64,000 nucleotides of DNA, taken from Bacteroides zoogleoformans. GTDB lineage: Bacteria; Bacteroidota; Bacteroidia; Bacteroidales; Bacteroidaceae. A model generated the notes under the pieces. The model saw only the letters and a program-made list of their open reading frames with translations, was not told the origin of the DNA and did no database searches. The position numbers and the translations under genes were made by a program. Below are positions 48,234 through 60,120 of the stretch, piece after piece. Every line of letters begins with the position of its first letter. Positions within the stretch are counted from its first letter, which is position 1. The stretch spans positions 718,501 to 782,500 of the forward strand of contig NZ_CP027231.1 in NCBI RefSeq assembly GCF_002998435.1, in the 5' to 3' direction.

Positions 48234-50441
48234 ATGATACAAACAGTACTAAAGCGTGATGGACGCATCGTCGGCTTCAACGAAGAAAAGATAGCCACGG
48301 CCATCCGTAAGGCCATGCTGCACACCGATAAGGGTGAAGATTTACAGCTGATACACCAGATTACAGACCACATCTCCTTCAAAGGAGACTCTCAGATGAC
48401 AGTGGAAGCCATTCAGGACATGGTGGAACTGGAACTGATGAAGAGCAGCCGCAAAGACGTGGCCCAAAAGTACATAGCATACCGCAACCAGCGAAGCATC
48501 GCCCGCAAAGCAAAGACGCGCGACATGTTTCTGGAAATCATCAATATCAAATCCAACGACATCACGCGCGAGAACGCCAACATGAATGCCGACACCCCGG
48601 CCGGCATGATGATGAAGTTTGCCAGCGAAACCACCAAACCGTTTGTCGACGACTATTTGCTGAGCGAAGAAGCGCTGGAAGCCGTCAGCCACAACTACCT
48701 GCACATCCACGACAAGGATTACTACCCCACCAAGAGCCTGACCTGCGTGCAGCATCCGCTGGACCATATTCTGAAATACGGTTTCTCTGCCGGACACGGA
48801 GAATCGCGCCCGGCCAAACGCATCGAAACCGCCAGCATCCTTGGCTGCATTTCGCTGGAAACGGCCCAAAACGAGATGCACGGCGGACAAGCCATTCCTG
48901 CATTCGACTTCTATCTGGCGCCCTACGTCCGAAACAGCTACATCGAGGAAATCAAGAATCTGGAAGAGCTTAACTGCAAGGATTATTCACACCTCTACCA
49001 AAAGGAACTGACCGATTATTTGCAGCAGCCTCTGGACGGGCTGACTGACGAGAAACGCATCGTGCAGCATGCCGTCAACAACACGGTGGCACGCGTGCAT
49101 CAGGCCATGGAAGCATTTATACACAACATGAACACCATCCACTCGCGCGGCGGTAATCAGGTGGTGTTCAGCTCCATCAACTACGGCACGGACACTTCGG
49201 CAGAGGGGCGCTGCATCATCCGCGAACTGCTGAAAAGCACCTATCAGGGCGTGGGAAACGGCGAAACCGCCATCTTCCCCATACAGATATGGAAGAAAAA
49301 ACGGGGCGTCAGCTACCTGCCGGAAGACCGCAACCACGACCTCTACCAGTTGGCCTGCAAAGTCACGGCACGCCGTTTCTTCCCCAACTTCCTGAATCTG
49401 GACGCCACCTTCAACCAAAGCGAAGAGTGGAAAGCCAACGACCCGAAGCGCTATCAGCACGAGGTTGCCACCATGGGATGCCGCACCCGTGTCTTCGAGA
49501 ACCGTTTCGGCCCGAAGACGTCCATCGGACGAGGAAACCTCTCCTTCTCCACCATCAACATTGTCCGTCTGGGCATCGAGTGCATGGAGATAGAAAATAA
49601 AGAACAACGCATCGCCCGTTTCTTTTCCCGGCTGGACTACATGCTCGAAGTCACCGCACGCCAACTGCACGAGCGCATGGAATTCCAAAAGACAGCTTTC
49701 GCCAAGCAATTCCCGTTGCTGATGTCCGCCTTGTGGATAGGCAGCGACAAACTGAAGCCCAATGACACCATTGCCCCCGTCATCAATCAGGGAACGCTGG
49801 GCATCGGCTTCATCGGATTGGCCGAGTGTCTCGTGGCTCTCCTCGGAAAGCACCACGGCGAATCGGAGGAAGCACAGGAACTTGGACTGAAAATCGTGAC
49901 CTACATGCGCGACCGGGCCAATCAGTTCTCCGACCAATATCAGCACAATTACAGCATTCTGGCCACCCCGGCCGAAGGATTGTCGGGCAAGTTCACCCGC
50001 ATAGACCGCAAGAAGTTCGGAATGTTGCCGGGCATCACCGACCGCGAATATTACACCAACTCCAATCACGTGCCCGTGTATTACAAATGCAGCGCCCGCC
50101 ACAAGGCCGAAGTCGAAGCCCCCTATCACGACCTCACCCGGGGCGGCCACATCTTCTATGTGGAGATTGACGGCGACGCCACCCACAATCCGGAAGTTAT
50201 CATGCGCGTGGTGGACATGATGGACTGCTACAACATCGGGTACGGCTCGGTGAACCACAACCGCAACCGTTGTCTGGATTGCGGTTACGAAAACTCCGTT
50301 CCGAATCTGGAAGTATGTCCCAAATGCGGCAGCAAGCACATAGACAAGCTGCAGCGCATCACCGGCTATCTGGTAGGCACTACCGACCGGTGGAACAATG
50401 CCAAGCTGGCCGAACTGAACGATAGAACGATACACGAGTAA
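48234..50441 (+). CDS. nrdD: Anaerobic (class III) ribonucleoside-triphosphate reductase
   Basis: A 735-residue glycyl-radical enzyme that makes deoxynucleotides without oxygen. An ATP-cone allosteric domain opens the protein (MIQTVLKRDGRIVGFNEEKIATAIRKAM). The C-terminal zinc site is CLDCGYENSVPNLEVCPKCG and the radical Gly lies in RITGYL (Gly711, 25 residues before the end). The catalytic barrel in between includes NRFGPKTSIGRGNLSF. Normal length. nrdG, its activating enzyme, starts 8 bp downstream, as expected for an obligate anaerobe. Confidence 0.97.
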   Translation: MIQTVLKRDGRIVGFNEEKIATAIRKAMLHTDKGEDLQLIHQITDHISFKGDSQMTVEAIQDMVELELMKSSRKDVAQKYIAYRNQRSIARKAKTRDMFLEIINIKSNDITRENANMNADTPAGMMMKFASETTKPFVDDYLLSEEALEAVSHNYLHIHDKDYYPTKSLTCVQHPLDHILKYGFSAGHGESRPAKRIETASILGCISLETAQNEMHGGQAIPAFDFYLAPYVRNSYIEEIKNLEELNCKDYSHLYQKELTDYLQQPLDGLTDEKRIVQHAVNNTVARVHQAMEAFIHNMNTIHSRGGNQVVFSSINYGTDTSAEGRCIIRELLKSTYQGVGNGETAIFPIQIWKKKRGVSYLPEDRNHDLYQLACKVTARRFFPNFLNLDATFNQSEEWKANDPKRYQHEVATMGCRTRVFENRFGPKTSIGRGNLSFSTINIVRLGIECMEIENKEQRIARFFSRLDYMLEVTARQLHERMEFQKTAFAKQFPLLMSALWIGSDKLKPNDTIAPVINQGTLGIGFIGLAECLVALLGKHHGESEEAQELGLKIVTYMRDRANQFSDQYQHNYSILATPAEGLSGKFTRIDRKKFGMLPGITDREYYTNSNHVPVYYKCSARHKAEVEAPYHDLTRGGHIFYVEIDGDATHNPEVIMRVVDMMDCYNIGYGSVNHNRNRCLDCGYENSVPNLEVCPKCGSKHIDKLQRITGYLVGTTDRWNNAKLAELNDRTIHE

Positions 50442-50449
50442 ATACAGCC

Positions 50450-50950
50450 ATGCTTTCCATTCTTGATATATTAGAAGATACCACAGTGGACGGTCCGGGA
50501 TTCCGGACCGCCATTTATGCCGCCGGATGCCCCAACCGATGTCCCGGATGCCACAATCCCGATTCGTGGGACATCAACCGAGGACGCCGGATGAGCGTCG
50601 ACGAGATTCTGGAAAAAGTGCTTGCCGACAATTTTGCAGACGTCACCTTCAGTGGCGGCGACCCCATGTTTCAGCCCGAAGGCTTCGCCCAACTGGCATA
50701 CGCCATCAAAAAACAGAGCCGGAAAAACATCTGGTGCTATACGGGATATACTTTTGAAAAGCTGCTGAACAATCCGCGCCAAGCCAAGCTGCTGGAATAC
50801 ATCGACGTGCTGGTGGACGGAAAATTCAAAGAAGAGCTGCGGGATGAAGAGCTCTACTTCCGGGGAAGCCGCAACCAGCGTCTGATAGACGTGCAGGCTT
50901 CGCTGAAAAGGAACGAAACCGTGACCTACAACTACAATCCCAAGATTTAG
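50450..50950 (+). CDS. nrdG: Anaerobic ribonucleotide reductase activating enzyme
   Basis: A 166-residue radical-SAM protein that forms the glycyl radical on NrdD. The iron-sulfur motif CPNRCPGC (C-x3-C-x2-C) sits near residue 28, preceded by DGPGFRTAIYAAG and followed by the TFSGGDPMFQ SAM-binding loop. It is co-transcribed with nrdD, 8 bp apart. Length and motifs are normal. Confidence 0.96.
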   Translation: MLSILDILEDTTVDGPGFRTAIYAAGCPNRCPGCHNPDSWDINRGRRMSVDEILEKVLADNFADVTFSGGDPMFQPEGFAQLAYAIKKQSRKNIWCYTGYTFEKLLNNPRQAKLLEYIDVLVDGKFKEELRDEELYFRGSRNQRLIDVQASLKRNETVTYNYNPKI

Positions 50951-51107
50951 AAGCTGTCTTGAAATTACCTTAGTTCCTGTTTAAATTCTCACAGAAAAGT
51001 TTTTTACCCGGCTTGCTTTAAGTCTATTTTCGGTCTATTTTCTGTTTTCAGGAAGGACAGAGCGGAACAATCCATACCTCTTCAACACTTGCACCTACCG
51101 ACAACGC

Positions 51108-51217
51108 ACACTTGTACAAGTGATAGCTTACACTCCTACAAGTGAAAGGCTACACTTGTACAAATAAAAAGCGATGCTTGTACAAGTGTGGCCTCTCACT
51201 TGTACAAGCGTAAGTCG
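51108..51217. repeat. 22-bp tandem array with palindromic ACTTGTACAAGT core (five units)
   Basis: Five units of exactly 22 bp follow each other. Each has a palindromic core CACTTGTACAAGTG or a close variant, joined by 8 bp of variable sequence. A decayed sixth copy precedes at about 51,085. The period equals two helical turns, so the cores face the same side of the DNA, as operator arrays do. Single units could also fold as small hairpins in RNA. Confidence 0.9.
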
Positions 51218-51398
51218 CTTGTTATCAGCAATAATTATTTCCATCAGCCCGCGTCCTCCTCATTGCGCTCCGTCACCCGAAAATGTGTAAAGGGCATACA
51301 GCATCCCCATTAATAGGTAGGCCGAGAAACATCTCTACACAAAACAAGCTAACCAAAAATAGGGAGCTGCACACCGTGAAAAGCCCCACAAGTAGGTA

Positions 51399-51429
51399 TT
51401 TCACATTCTCCGGCAAAGGCTTTACTTTG
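51399..51429 (+). promoter_or_regulatory. Flavodoxin promoter
   Basis: TTTC, 19 bp and TTACTTTG form a near-consensus Bacteroides promoter ending 30 bp before the start codon. Confidence 0.6.
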
Positions 51430-51458
51430 CAGCAGACAAATTAATTATTTTATTCACG

Positions 51459-51965
51459 ATGAAGAAAACAGGTGTTTTTTATGGTTCCAGCACCGGAACC
51501 TGCGAAGAGTTGGCTACTCAGATAGCCGGGAAATTAGGCGTTTCCTCCGCTGACGTACACAGTGTGGACAAGATGACCGCCGAACTGATTCAGGAATACG
51601 AGGTATTGGTATTGGGAACTTCGACGTGGGGTGACGGCGAATTGCAAGACGACTGGTACGACGGTATGAAAGTGCTGAAAAGCGCAGATCTTTCCATGAA
51701 GTTTGTCGCTCTGTTCGGATGTGGAGATTCAGAATCCTACTGCGACACATTCTGCGACGGTATCGGAATACTTTATGAAGACCTGAAAGACTCCGGATGC
51801 ACGTTCTTGGGCAATAAAGTCAGTCCGGACGATTATTCTTTCTCTTCATCCATCGCTGTGGTGAACGGCGCTTTCGTAGGGCTTGCCCTCGACGAAGTGA
51901 ACGAAAGCCACAAAACCGCCGGGCGTATCGATGCTTGGACGGCCGAACTGAAGAGCAAGCTTTAA
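51459..51965 (+). CDS. fldA: Flavodoxin
   Basis: A 168-residue FMN-binding electron carrier. The phosphate loop [11 protein letters not shown] (about residues 9-19) follows the first strand KTGVFYG. The 50s loop [16 protein letters not shown] and the 90s segment [16 protein letters not shown] give the long-chain flavodoxin pattern, ending in ...[14 protein letters not shown]. It replaces ferredoxin under low iron. The DUF2023 gene 49 bp downstream commonly accompanies it and is likely co-transcribed. Confidence 0.95.
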   Translation: MKKTGVFYGSSTGTCEELATQIAGKLGVSSADVHSVDKMTAELIQEYEVLVLGTSTWGDGELQDDWYDGMKVLKSADLSMKFVALFGCGDSESYCDTFCDGIGILYEDLKDSGCTFLGNKVSPDDYSFSSSIAVVNGAFVGLALDEVNESHKTAGRIDAWTAELKSKL

Positions 51966-52014
51966 GGCTTGTTCAAAATATCCTTTTGATTTTTTCTTTG
52001 CATGTGTTTATTAT

Positions 52015-52383
52015 ATGACGATATCATCCGCCGACATTCTGCCCGCAGACCTGAAAGTCTTTCTGAACCACGTCTATGAGTTCAAGAAGGGAGTTCGCCA
52101 GATGGTGCTCTATACTGTCAACCGCAAATACGAAGAATTTGCCACAGCCCGTCTGAGAAATCAGAAGATAGAGTACCTTATCCAGCCGGTAGACAAAAAT
52201 AAAATTAATCTATTCTTCGGAAGACCGGAGTGTATACACGCTATCCGTTGCATGGTGACCCGCCCGCTGAATCAACTGACACCCGAAGAAGACTTCATTC
52301 TCGGTGCCATGTTGGGTTATGATATCTGTGCCCAGTGCGAACGTTATTGTGCACGCAAAAACAAGAGTATGACAAGTGCATAA
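52015..52383 (+). CDS. DUF2023 family protein
   Basis: A 122-residue protein of the DUF2023 family, usually coded next to flavodoxin. The body [23 protein letters not shown] is well conserved, and the C-terminus has three Cys in [15 protein letters not shown], enough for a metal or iron-sulfur site together with the earlier IRCMVT Cys; that is an inference. ATG at 52,015 is used. It lies in an apparent two-gene unit with fldA. Confidence 0.88.
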   Translation: MTISSADILPADLKVFLNHVYEFKKGVRQMVLYTVNRKYEEFATARLRNQKIEYLIQPVDKNKINLFFGRPECIHAIRCMVTRPLNQLTPEEDFILGAMLGYDICAQCERYCARKNKSMTSA

Positions 52384-52585
52384 TTTCCCCGAACGTTTCG
52401 GCACAAAAAATGAAGCCGCAAGGATGTCGTAAAGACATTTTTGTGGCTTTGTTTGAGGGCATCGCATCAAAACCGTGTAATCAGCACTTTTGTCATACCG
52501 TTCGGAGAGTACGTTCAGAAAAACGGTTTCTCTTTTGAATCACACAGGTGAATGATGTTTTTCGGGTTAACTTTACAGAAGCGAA

Positions 52586-52623
52586 AGAAGGCTGTCCCGT
52601 TTCTCTCCGAGGACAGCCTTCTT
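52586..52623. terminator. Terminator between the DUF2023 gene and glgP
   Basis: A perfect 13-bp stem, AAGAAGGCTGTCC (52,586-52,598) with GGACAGCCTTCTT (52,611-52,623), lies between converging genes and can serve both. Confidence 0.75.
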
Positions 52624-52646
52624 CTTTCAGCATCGCGTGCTCAAAC

Positions 52647-55211
52647 TCAAATGAACCAGCGAACGTAGCAGAAATCCTGACGGTGAGGCAGGTCGGCATT
52701 CTTCGGGAACATACGGTAGGATACCTTGAAGCTGCCGGCATTCTCCAGCTTGTGCTTCACCCTGAACGTATATAGGTTGCCCTCCTTCTTCACCACCTCG
52801 AACGGCTCTACGGAGTAGACGTGCTGCTGACCGTCGTGAGCCATATAAGTAGTTACCAGTTCCAGACCGACAGCATCGTTCAATCCCTTCTCGTTGATGA
52901 CGTAAGTAATGGTATATTCCTTACCGCTCTCGATGGAACCCTTCATCAAATCTTCCGTCATTTCGGAAGACACCACTTCGATGCTATCCCACTTCCCGGC
53001 CACTTCTTCCTTCCAAGCTGCAATCTCTTTGGCTTTGGCATAACCATCGGCGGCCAGCGTCTTGAAACGTTCGGCCTGCTTGTTGTAGAACTTGCTGAAG
53101 TAATCGTCCAACTGGCGCTTCATGGTGTAATGAGGAGCAATCCGGGCGATGGAGTTCTTGATGGTTTTCACCCATCCTTCGGAATAACCTTTCTTGTTGC
53201 GCGCATAATACAGAGGCAGGATTTCCTGTTCGAGGATGCTGTAAATGGTGGCGGCATCCAGTTGGTCCTGATGCTCCTGATTTTGATAAGTACGCTTTTC
53301 GGTCAACGCCCAGCCTGCACCTTCGCGGTAGCCTTCCAGCCACCAGCCATCGAGTACGGAGAAGTTCAGCACACCGTTCATCAGCGCTTTCTCGCCGGAA
53401 GTTCCGGATGCTTCGAGCGGACGGGTCGGCGTGTTCAGCCAGATATCCACACCCGAAACCAGACGGCGAGCCAACTGCATATCGTAGTTCTCCAAGAAGA
53501 TAATCTTGCCGAGGAATTCGGGACGACGGGAGATTTCAATGATGCGCTTAATCAATCCCTGACCTGCGCCATCGTGGGGATGAGCCTTGCCGGTGAACAG
53601 GAATTGTACCGGATAATCGGGATTGTTCACAATCTTGGACAGACGCTCCAAGTCGGTAAACAGCAGGTGTGCACGCTTATAGGTGGCGAAACGACGGCCG
53701 AAACCTATCATCAACGCGTTCGGATTAATCTTGTCCAGCAAAGAAACGATGCGCGAAGGATCGCCCTGATTCTTCAGCCAGCTTTCACGGTATTGCTTGC
53801 GCACGTAGTCAATCAGTTTATTCTTCATCACCATGCGCGTCTTCCAGATTTCTTCGTCGGAAACATTGTAAATAGCTTCCCAAATCTTGGGATTGGACTG
53901 GTCGTACCAGAAGTTCTCATCGAAATGCGAAGCGTAGAGATGCTTCCACTCCGTTGCGCTCCATGTGGGGAAGTGAACACCGTTGGTGACATAGCCCACG
54001 TGGCTTTCTTCGGGGAAATAGCCCTTCCAGATGGAAGCGAACATCTCCTGCGAAACCTTTCCGTGCAGCCAGCTCACGCCGTTCACCTCCTGCGAAGTGT
54101 TGCATGCAAACACCGACATGCAGAAACGCTCGTTCTTGTCGCCCGGATTATTACGTCCGAGGTCCATCAAGTCGTCCCAACTGATGCCCATCTTAGAAGG
54201 ATAGCCTCCCATGTACTTCCCGAACAGGCCTTCGTCAAAGTAATCGTGACCTGCGGGCACCGGTGTGTGTACCGTGTAAAGCGAAGAGACGCGCACCAGC
54301 TCAATGGCCTGATCGTAGGTCAATCCTTCAGCCACATAGTCGCAAATACGCTGCACGTTTATCAAGGCGGCATGCCCTTCGTTGCAATGATAAATATCTT
54401 TCTTGATGCCCAGCTTCTTCAAGGTCAGCATACCTCCGATACCAAGCAGAATCTCTTGCTTCAGACGGTTCTCCCAGTCGCCGCCATAAAGCTGATGCGT
54501 GATGGGACGGTCGAACTCGCTGTTCATCTCGTTGTCCGTATCGAGCAGATAGAGGGCGATGCGTCCTACGTTCACTCTCCACACATAGGCATGCACGTAG
54601 TAGTCCATATAAGGCACATCCACCACCACTTGCTGGCCGTTTTCGTCCAACACACGGTCGATGGGTAACTGGCCGAAGTTCTGCGCTTCGTAATTGGCCA
54701 CTTGCTGCCCGTCCATAGACAATGTTTGAGTGAAATAGCCGTAACGATACAGGAAACCGACCGCACACATATCGACGTTGCTGTCGGATGCTTCTTTCAG
54801 GTAGTCGCCGGCAAGCACACCCAAGCCGCCGGAGTATATTTTAAGTACATGATTCAACCCATACTCCATACTGAAATATGCCACCGACGGGCGGTTACTG
54901 TCAGGAGCCATATCCATATAAGCGCGGAATTTGGAATAAACGTCTTCCATTCTGCGCAAAATCGCCTTATCTTTGGCAAGTGCTTCGAGTTTAGCATAAC
55001 TCATACGTTCCAGCAGCAGTATCGGATTCTGTCCTACTTCTTTCCAGAGCTCAGAGTCAAGATCTCTGAACAGTTCGGTGGCTTCATAATTCCATGACCA
55101 CCAAATGTTGCGTGCAATTTCCGATAATTTCTCCAATTCGGGAGGAATGTGAGCCTTCACATTCACATCTTTCCAGTTCGGAGTGTTTGCATTACTAACT
55201 TTAATCTTCAT
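52647..55211 (-). CDS. glgP: Alpha-glucan (glycogen) phosphorylase, GT35
   Basis: An 854-residue phosphorylase that releases glucose-1-phosphate from glycogen or maltodextrins using pyridoxal phosphate. Recognisable stretches are [59 protein letters not shown] and the PLP region [17 protein letters not shown]. The N-terminal [12 protein letters not shown] run marks the archaeal/bacterial short type rather than the E. coli GlgP type. It has a C-terminal extension of about 120 residues. It lies 36 bp after the glycogen synthase gene in one operon. Confidence 0.95.
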   Translation of the reverse strand: MKIKVSNANTPNWKDVNVKAHIPPELEKLSEIARNIWWSWNYEATELFRDLDSELWKEVGQNPILLLERMSYAKLEALAKDKAILRRMEDVYSKFRAYMDMAPDSNRPSVAYFSMEYGLNHVLKIYSGGLGVLAGDYLKEASDSNVDMCAVGFLYRYGYFTQTLSMDGQQVANYEAQNFGQLPIDRVLDENGQQVVVDVPYMDYYVHAYVWRVNVGRIALYLLDTDNEMNSEFDRPITHQLYGGDWENRLKQEILLGIGGMLTLKKLGIKKDIYHCNEGHAALINVQRICDYVAEGLTYDQAIELVRVSSLYTVHTPVPAGHDYFDEGLFGKYMGGYPSKMGISWDDLMDLGRNNPGDKNERFCMSVFACNTSQEVNGVSWLHGKVSQEMFASIWKGYFPEESHVGYVTNGVHFPTWSATEWKHLYASHFDENFWYDQSNPKIWEAIYNVSDEEIWKTRMVMKNKLIDYVRKQYRESWLKNQGDPSRIVSLLDKINPNALMIGFGRRFATYKRAHLLFTDLERLSKIVNNPDYPVQFLFTGKAHPHDGAGQGLIKRIIEISRRPEFLGKIIFLENYDMQLARRLVSGVDIWLNTPTRPLEASGTSGEKALMNGVLNFSVLDGWWLEGYREGAGWALTEKRTYQNQEHQDQLDAATIYSILEQEILPLYYARNKKGYSEGWVKTIKNSIARIAPHYTMKRQLDDYFSKFYNKQAERFKTLAADGYAKAKEIAAWKEEVAGKWDSIEVVSSEMTEDLMKGSIESGKEYTITYVINEKGLNDAVGLELVTTYMAHDGQQHVYSVEPFEVVKKEGNLYTFRVKHKLENAGSFKVSYRMFPKNADLPHRQDFCYVRWFI

Positions 55212-55247
55212 TGTATGATTACTAATTGATTAATAAATCTTTAAAAT

Positions 55248-56903
55248 TTAACAACGCTTTGCAGCATTGCGCAAGGCAATGTCGTAAGCCTCATAATAAT
55301 ATTGTATAAAGTGTTTCCACAAAGCCTGCTCGGCCACCCGGGCGGCACGCTTTCTTATTTCCTTGACTTCTGTTTCCGTCTTGGCAGAAAACAAGGCAAT
55401 GGTATCTTTGATACCGTCAGCCACTTCAGAACAGTTGTAGTCCGAACGGTGTAGTACCTCCACGCCATCGTCTATGCCATGCTGGTTCTTCAGGCCATTC
55501 ACCCAGCGTCCAAAGCCGGCGAGATCGGTAGTGATAGTAGGCACGCGGAAAGCCACACTTTCCAGCGGCGTATAGCCCCATGGCTCGTAATAGGAGGGAT
55601 AAACGCTAAGGTCTTGGCCTAAAATGATGTCATAGTAATGTTTGTTGAAGATGCCGTCTTTGCCATCGAGGTAGCAAGGCACGAAAATCACTTTCACTTT
55701 ATCTTCAGGACGATTTCCCATGCCGAGATATTTCAGCATATCAAGCACTTGATCGTGCGTCATGTTGCGCAACCAATGTGTGATAAAAGGACACTCCAGA
55801 GCAGTGGAGAAATTATCTTTACTCTTGAGGCGCTGCCGCAAATCTTCGCGGGGTTCTCCTACCCAACCGGGTACATTTACGAAGGCCAACACTTTCTTCT
55901 TCAGGTTTCTGTCACGGTTCAGCCGGTTCAATGCTTCGAGAAAAAGATTGATGCCTTTGTTCTTGAACTCATATCGTCCGCTGGTGCCTACAATCAGTGT
56001 GTCGTCATCCAAATCCTCGCCCAACAGGCAGTTTGCCACCCGCAACATGGCGGAACGGGCACGTTTGCGCTTGCCGGTAAAAGTAGAGCCCTTTGGCACA
56101 AAGCCGTCCTCAAAACCATTCATCAGCACCACGTCGGCCGATTTTTCGAGCAGTTCCTTGCACTCGTTGTTCGTAATTTCGCTCACTGTGGTGAAGCAAT
56201 CTACATAATGGGCCGCCTGCTTCTCTATGGAATGTTTTGACTCGATATTCAGTTCTTGCGCCATCTGGTCGCCGTTGTATGCAAAAAGATAGTCATACAA
56301 AGGCTTGCCGTTGCCTGCAATGGAACGACCTATGGAGGTGGCATGGGTAGTGAAGATAGTTGCTATTTCGGGAACTGCGGCCTGAAGGTAGAGCGCCCCC
56401 ATACCGGTCATCCACTCATGTGCCTGAAACACAATGCTGTCTGTCTCCAGCAGATTATAGCGACAGAAACTTTCCGTCACCTTCCCGGTGGCATAAGCAA
56501 ACATAGATGCTTCATCATAATCACCATAAGCATGCAACGAATCCACCTGAAAGCGATTCCACATGTCGGTATAGATTTCGTTTTTCCGTGCGAAGAATGG
56601 GGTGAAGTCTACCAAAATAACGATGGGAGCACCGGGGATATTCCAACGTCCGATGCGGACTGAAAGGTTTTCTTTCTCGGCTGCATGCTTTCTCCATGCT
56701 GCCCAAAGAGTGTCGGACTCGACAAACAATGGATTTTCTTTTCCTTGCCAAATATCCGGTCCGATATAAAACAGCTTATCACGAAACTTTGCCTGCAAAG
56801 TAGTTGCCTTGGTGGATAAGACTGTATAGATACCGCCTACTTTATTACATACTTCCCAACTTGCTTCGAAGATATAATCGGGGGTAAGTAGTTCTTTAAT
56901 CAT
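55248..56903 (-). CDS. Glycogen synthase, GT3 (eukaryotic-type)
   Basis: A 551-residue retaining glucosyltransferase of family GT3, the group of fungal and animal glycogen synthases. The start contains the UDP-glucose-binding WEVCNKVGGIYTVLSTKA. The catalytic Glu pair lies in PSYYEPWGYTPLES, and VGTSGRYEFKNKGINLFLEAL is the typical hinge. The ATG at 56,903 (MIKELLTPDYIFEASWE) is used; the frame is open to 56,945 over the promoter. With glgP it makes a short glycogen turnover operon. Not related to the ADP-glucose-dependent GlgA. Confidence 0.94.
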   Translation of the reverse strand: MIKELLTPDYIFEASWEVCNKVGGIYTVLSTKATTLQAKFRDKLFYIGPDIWQGKENPLFVESDTLWAAWRKHAAEKENLSVRIGRWNIPGAPIVILVDFTPFFARKNEIYTDMWNRFQVDSLHAYGDYDEASMFAYATGKVTESFCRYNLLETDSIVFQAHEWMTGMGALYLQAAVPEIATIFTTHATSIGRSIAGNGKPLYDYLFAYNGDQMAQELNIESKHSIEKQAAHYVDCFTTVSEITNNECKELLEKSADVVLMNGFEDGFVPKGSTFTGKRKRARSAMLRVANCLLGEDLDDDTLIVGTSGRYEFKNKGINLFLEALNRLNRDRNLKKKVLAFVNVPGWVGEPREDLRQRLKSKDNFSTALECPFITHWLRNMTHDQVLDMLKYLGMGNRPEDKVKVIFVPCYLDGKDGIFNKHYYDIILGQDLSVYPSYYEPWGYTPLESVAFRVPTITTDLAGFGRWVNGLKNQHGIDDGVEVLHRSDYNCSEVADGIKDTIALFSAKTETEVKEIRKRAARVAEQALWKHFIQYYYEAYDIALRNAAKRC

Positions 56904-56942
56904 ATTTACGTTACAATCTCTTTTTCTAAAAATAATGCGGCG

Positions 56943-56950
56943 CAAAATTA
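56943..56950 (-). promoter_or_regulatory. -7 box of the glycogen operon
   Basis: TAATTTTG on the minus strand fits TAnnTTTG and lies 40 bp before the glycogen synthase start. No clear -33 box. Confidence 0.55.
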
Positions 56951-57098
56951 CATATTATTCTTTGAAAAATAGCCTTTTAATCGAAAAAACTAATGAAAGA
57001 TGCATAAACATCACACTTGGTACCTGACAAAGTTTGGAAAGAAAGGGAGATGAAATGTGAGGACAGGAAAGAAAAAGCATGAGGAGATAAAAAGGTAG

Positions 57099-57159
57099 CG
57101 GACTTTGCGGATTAGCACGGTGTGTCTACCGACAAAATCCGTGAAATCCGCAAAGTCCG
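57099..57159. repeat. Intergenic hairpin repeat, copy 2
   Basis: Arms of 21-22 bp (core CGGACTTTGCGGATT with AATCCGCAAAGTCCG, perfect over 15 bp) enclose 18 bp, giving a very stable hairpin. It lies after the V-ATPase operon. The arms resemble those of the repeat at 46,639-46,701. Confidence 0.7.
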
Positions 57160-57211
57160 TGTCTATAAAGACATTATGGAGGCTTCTTGAGAATAAGCCT
57201 CTATTTTATGC

Positions 57212-59488
<2,277 letters not shown>

Positions 59489-59492
<4 letters not shown>

Positions 59493-60094
59493 GCCTCTGC
59501 CTCCTTCCTTTTCTCTTGATGGGACTTCATGATTTTCTGCGACGACTTGGAGAGGTTTTCTTCGTCTTCCATGAATCGTTTGATTTTGCGCAGCGCATCC
59601 TGATAACCCGGAATCTGTACTTTCTCAAAAAGATTCACCTTCTGGGTGGTCTTTTTACGCGCATGTTCCAGCAAGTTCAGTTTGGCAACGGTAAATTCGC
59701 GCTCAATGGCGGTATGCGCCAACGACTTGAGCAAGTGCAACCCGTCCGCATACCATTTGGGAGCGCTGAACAGACTGTACGGACGTATCTCGAAATCCAC
59801 GTTTTCGAGCAACGGCACCCTTACGCCGGCAATCTTCTTCACGCCGAGATGAACATCGCTGACCTTTATCAATGAGGCGTCGAACTCATTCCAAAGGGCG
59901 AACATGGCTTCGTAAGCTTGGATTTCCTTTTCCAACCTCGCGTCCAGCGCGGCAGCATCGGTTTTGCAGCGCTTCACTTCCATGCGCAGGGCACTCTCCT
60001 TGTTCTTGATGATGGGAAGTGTACGCACGCGCACCTTCAGTTGCTTTTCCAACTGCTGGAGGGAGGTCTTGTTATATTGAAACTTGATAGCCAC
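59489..60094 (-). CDS. ntpD: V-type ATPase subunit D (central shaft)
   Basis: A 201-residue protein with long N- and C-terminal coiled-coil helices (FQYNKTSLQQLEKQLKVRVRTLPIIKNKESALRM in part, and RKIKRFMEDEENLSKSSQKIMKSHQEKRKE), the central rotor shaft that turns inside A3B3. The central part is shorter than average for the family. It shares ATGA with subunit I and lies 26 bp after subunit B; that gap has three copies of ATTAGTGA-like repeats. Confidence 0.92.
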
Positions 60095-60120
60095 TTCTTT
60101 TAGTGATTAACGATTAGTGA

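Larger units (their letters stand above)
50951..51458. other. Intergenic region nrdG-flavodoxin
   Basis: About 500 bp without a gene. It contains a five-unit 22-bp repeat array (51,108-51,217) and, near the end, the flavodoxin promoter: TTTC (51,399-51,402), 19 bp, TTACTTTG (51,422-51,429). The part before 51,080 is unremarkable. Confidence 0.7.

Noticed and set aside
51108..51217. CRISPR array
   Set aside because: The repeats are 22 bp including the variable part; there are no spacers of normal length and no cas genes.
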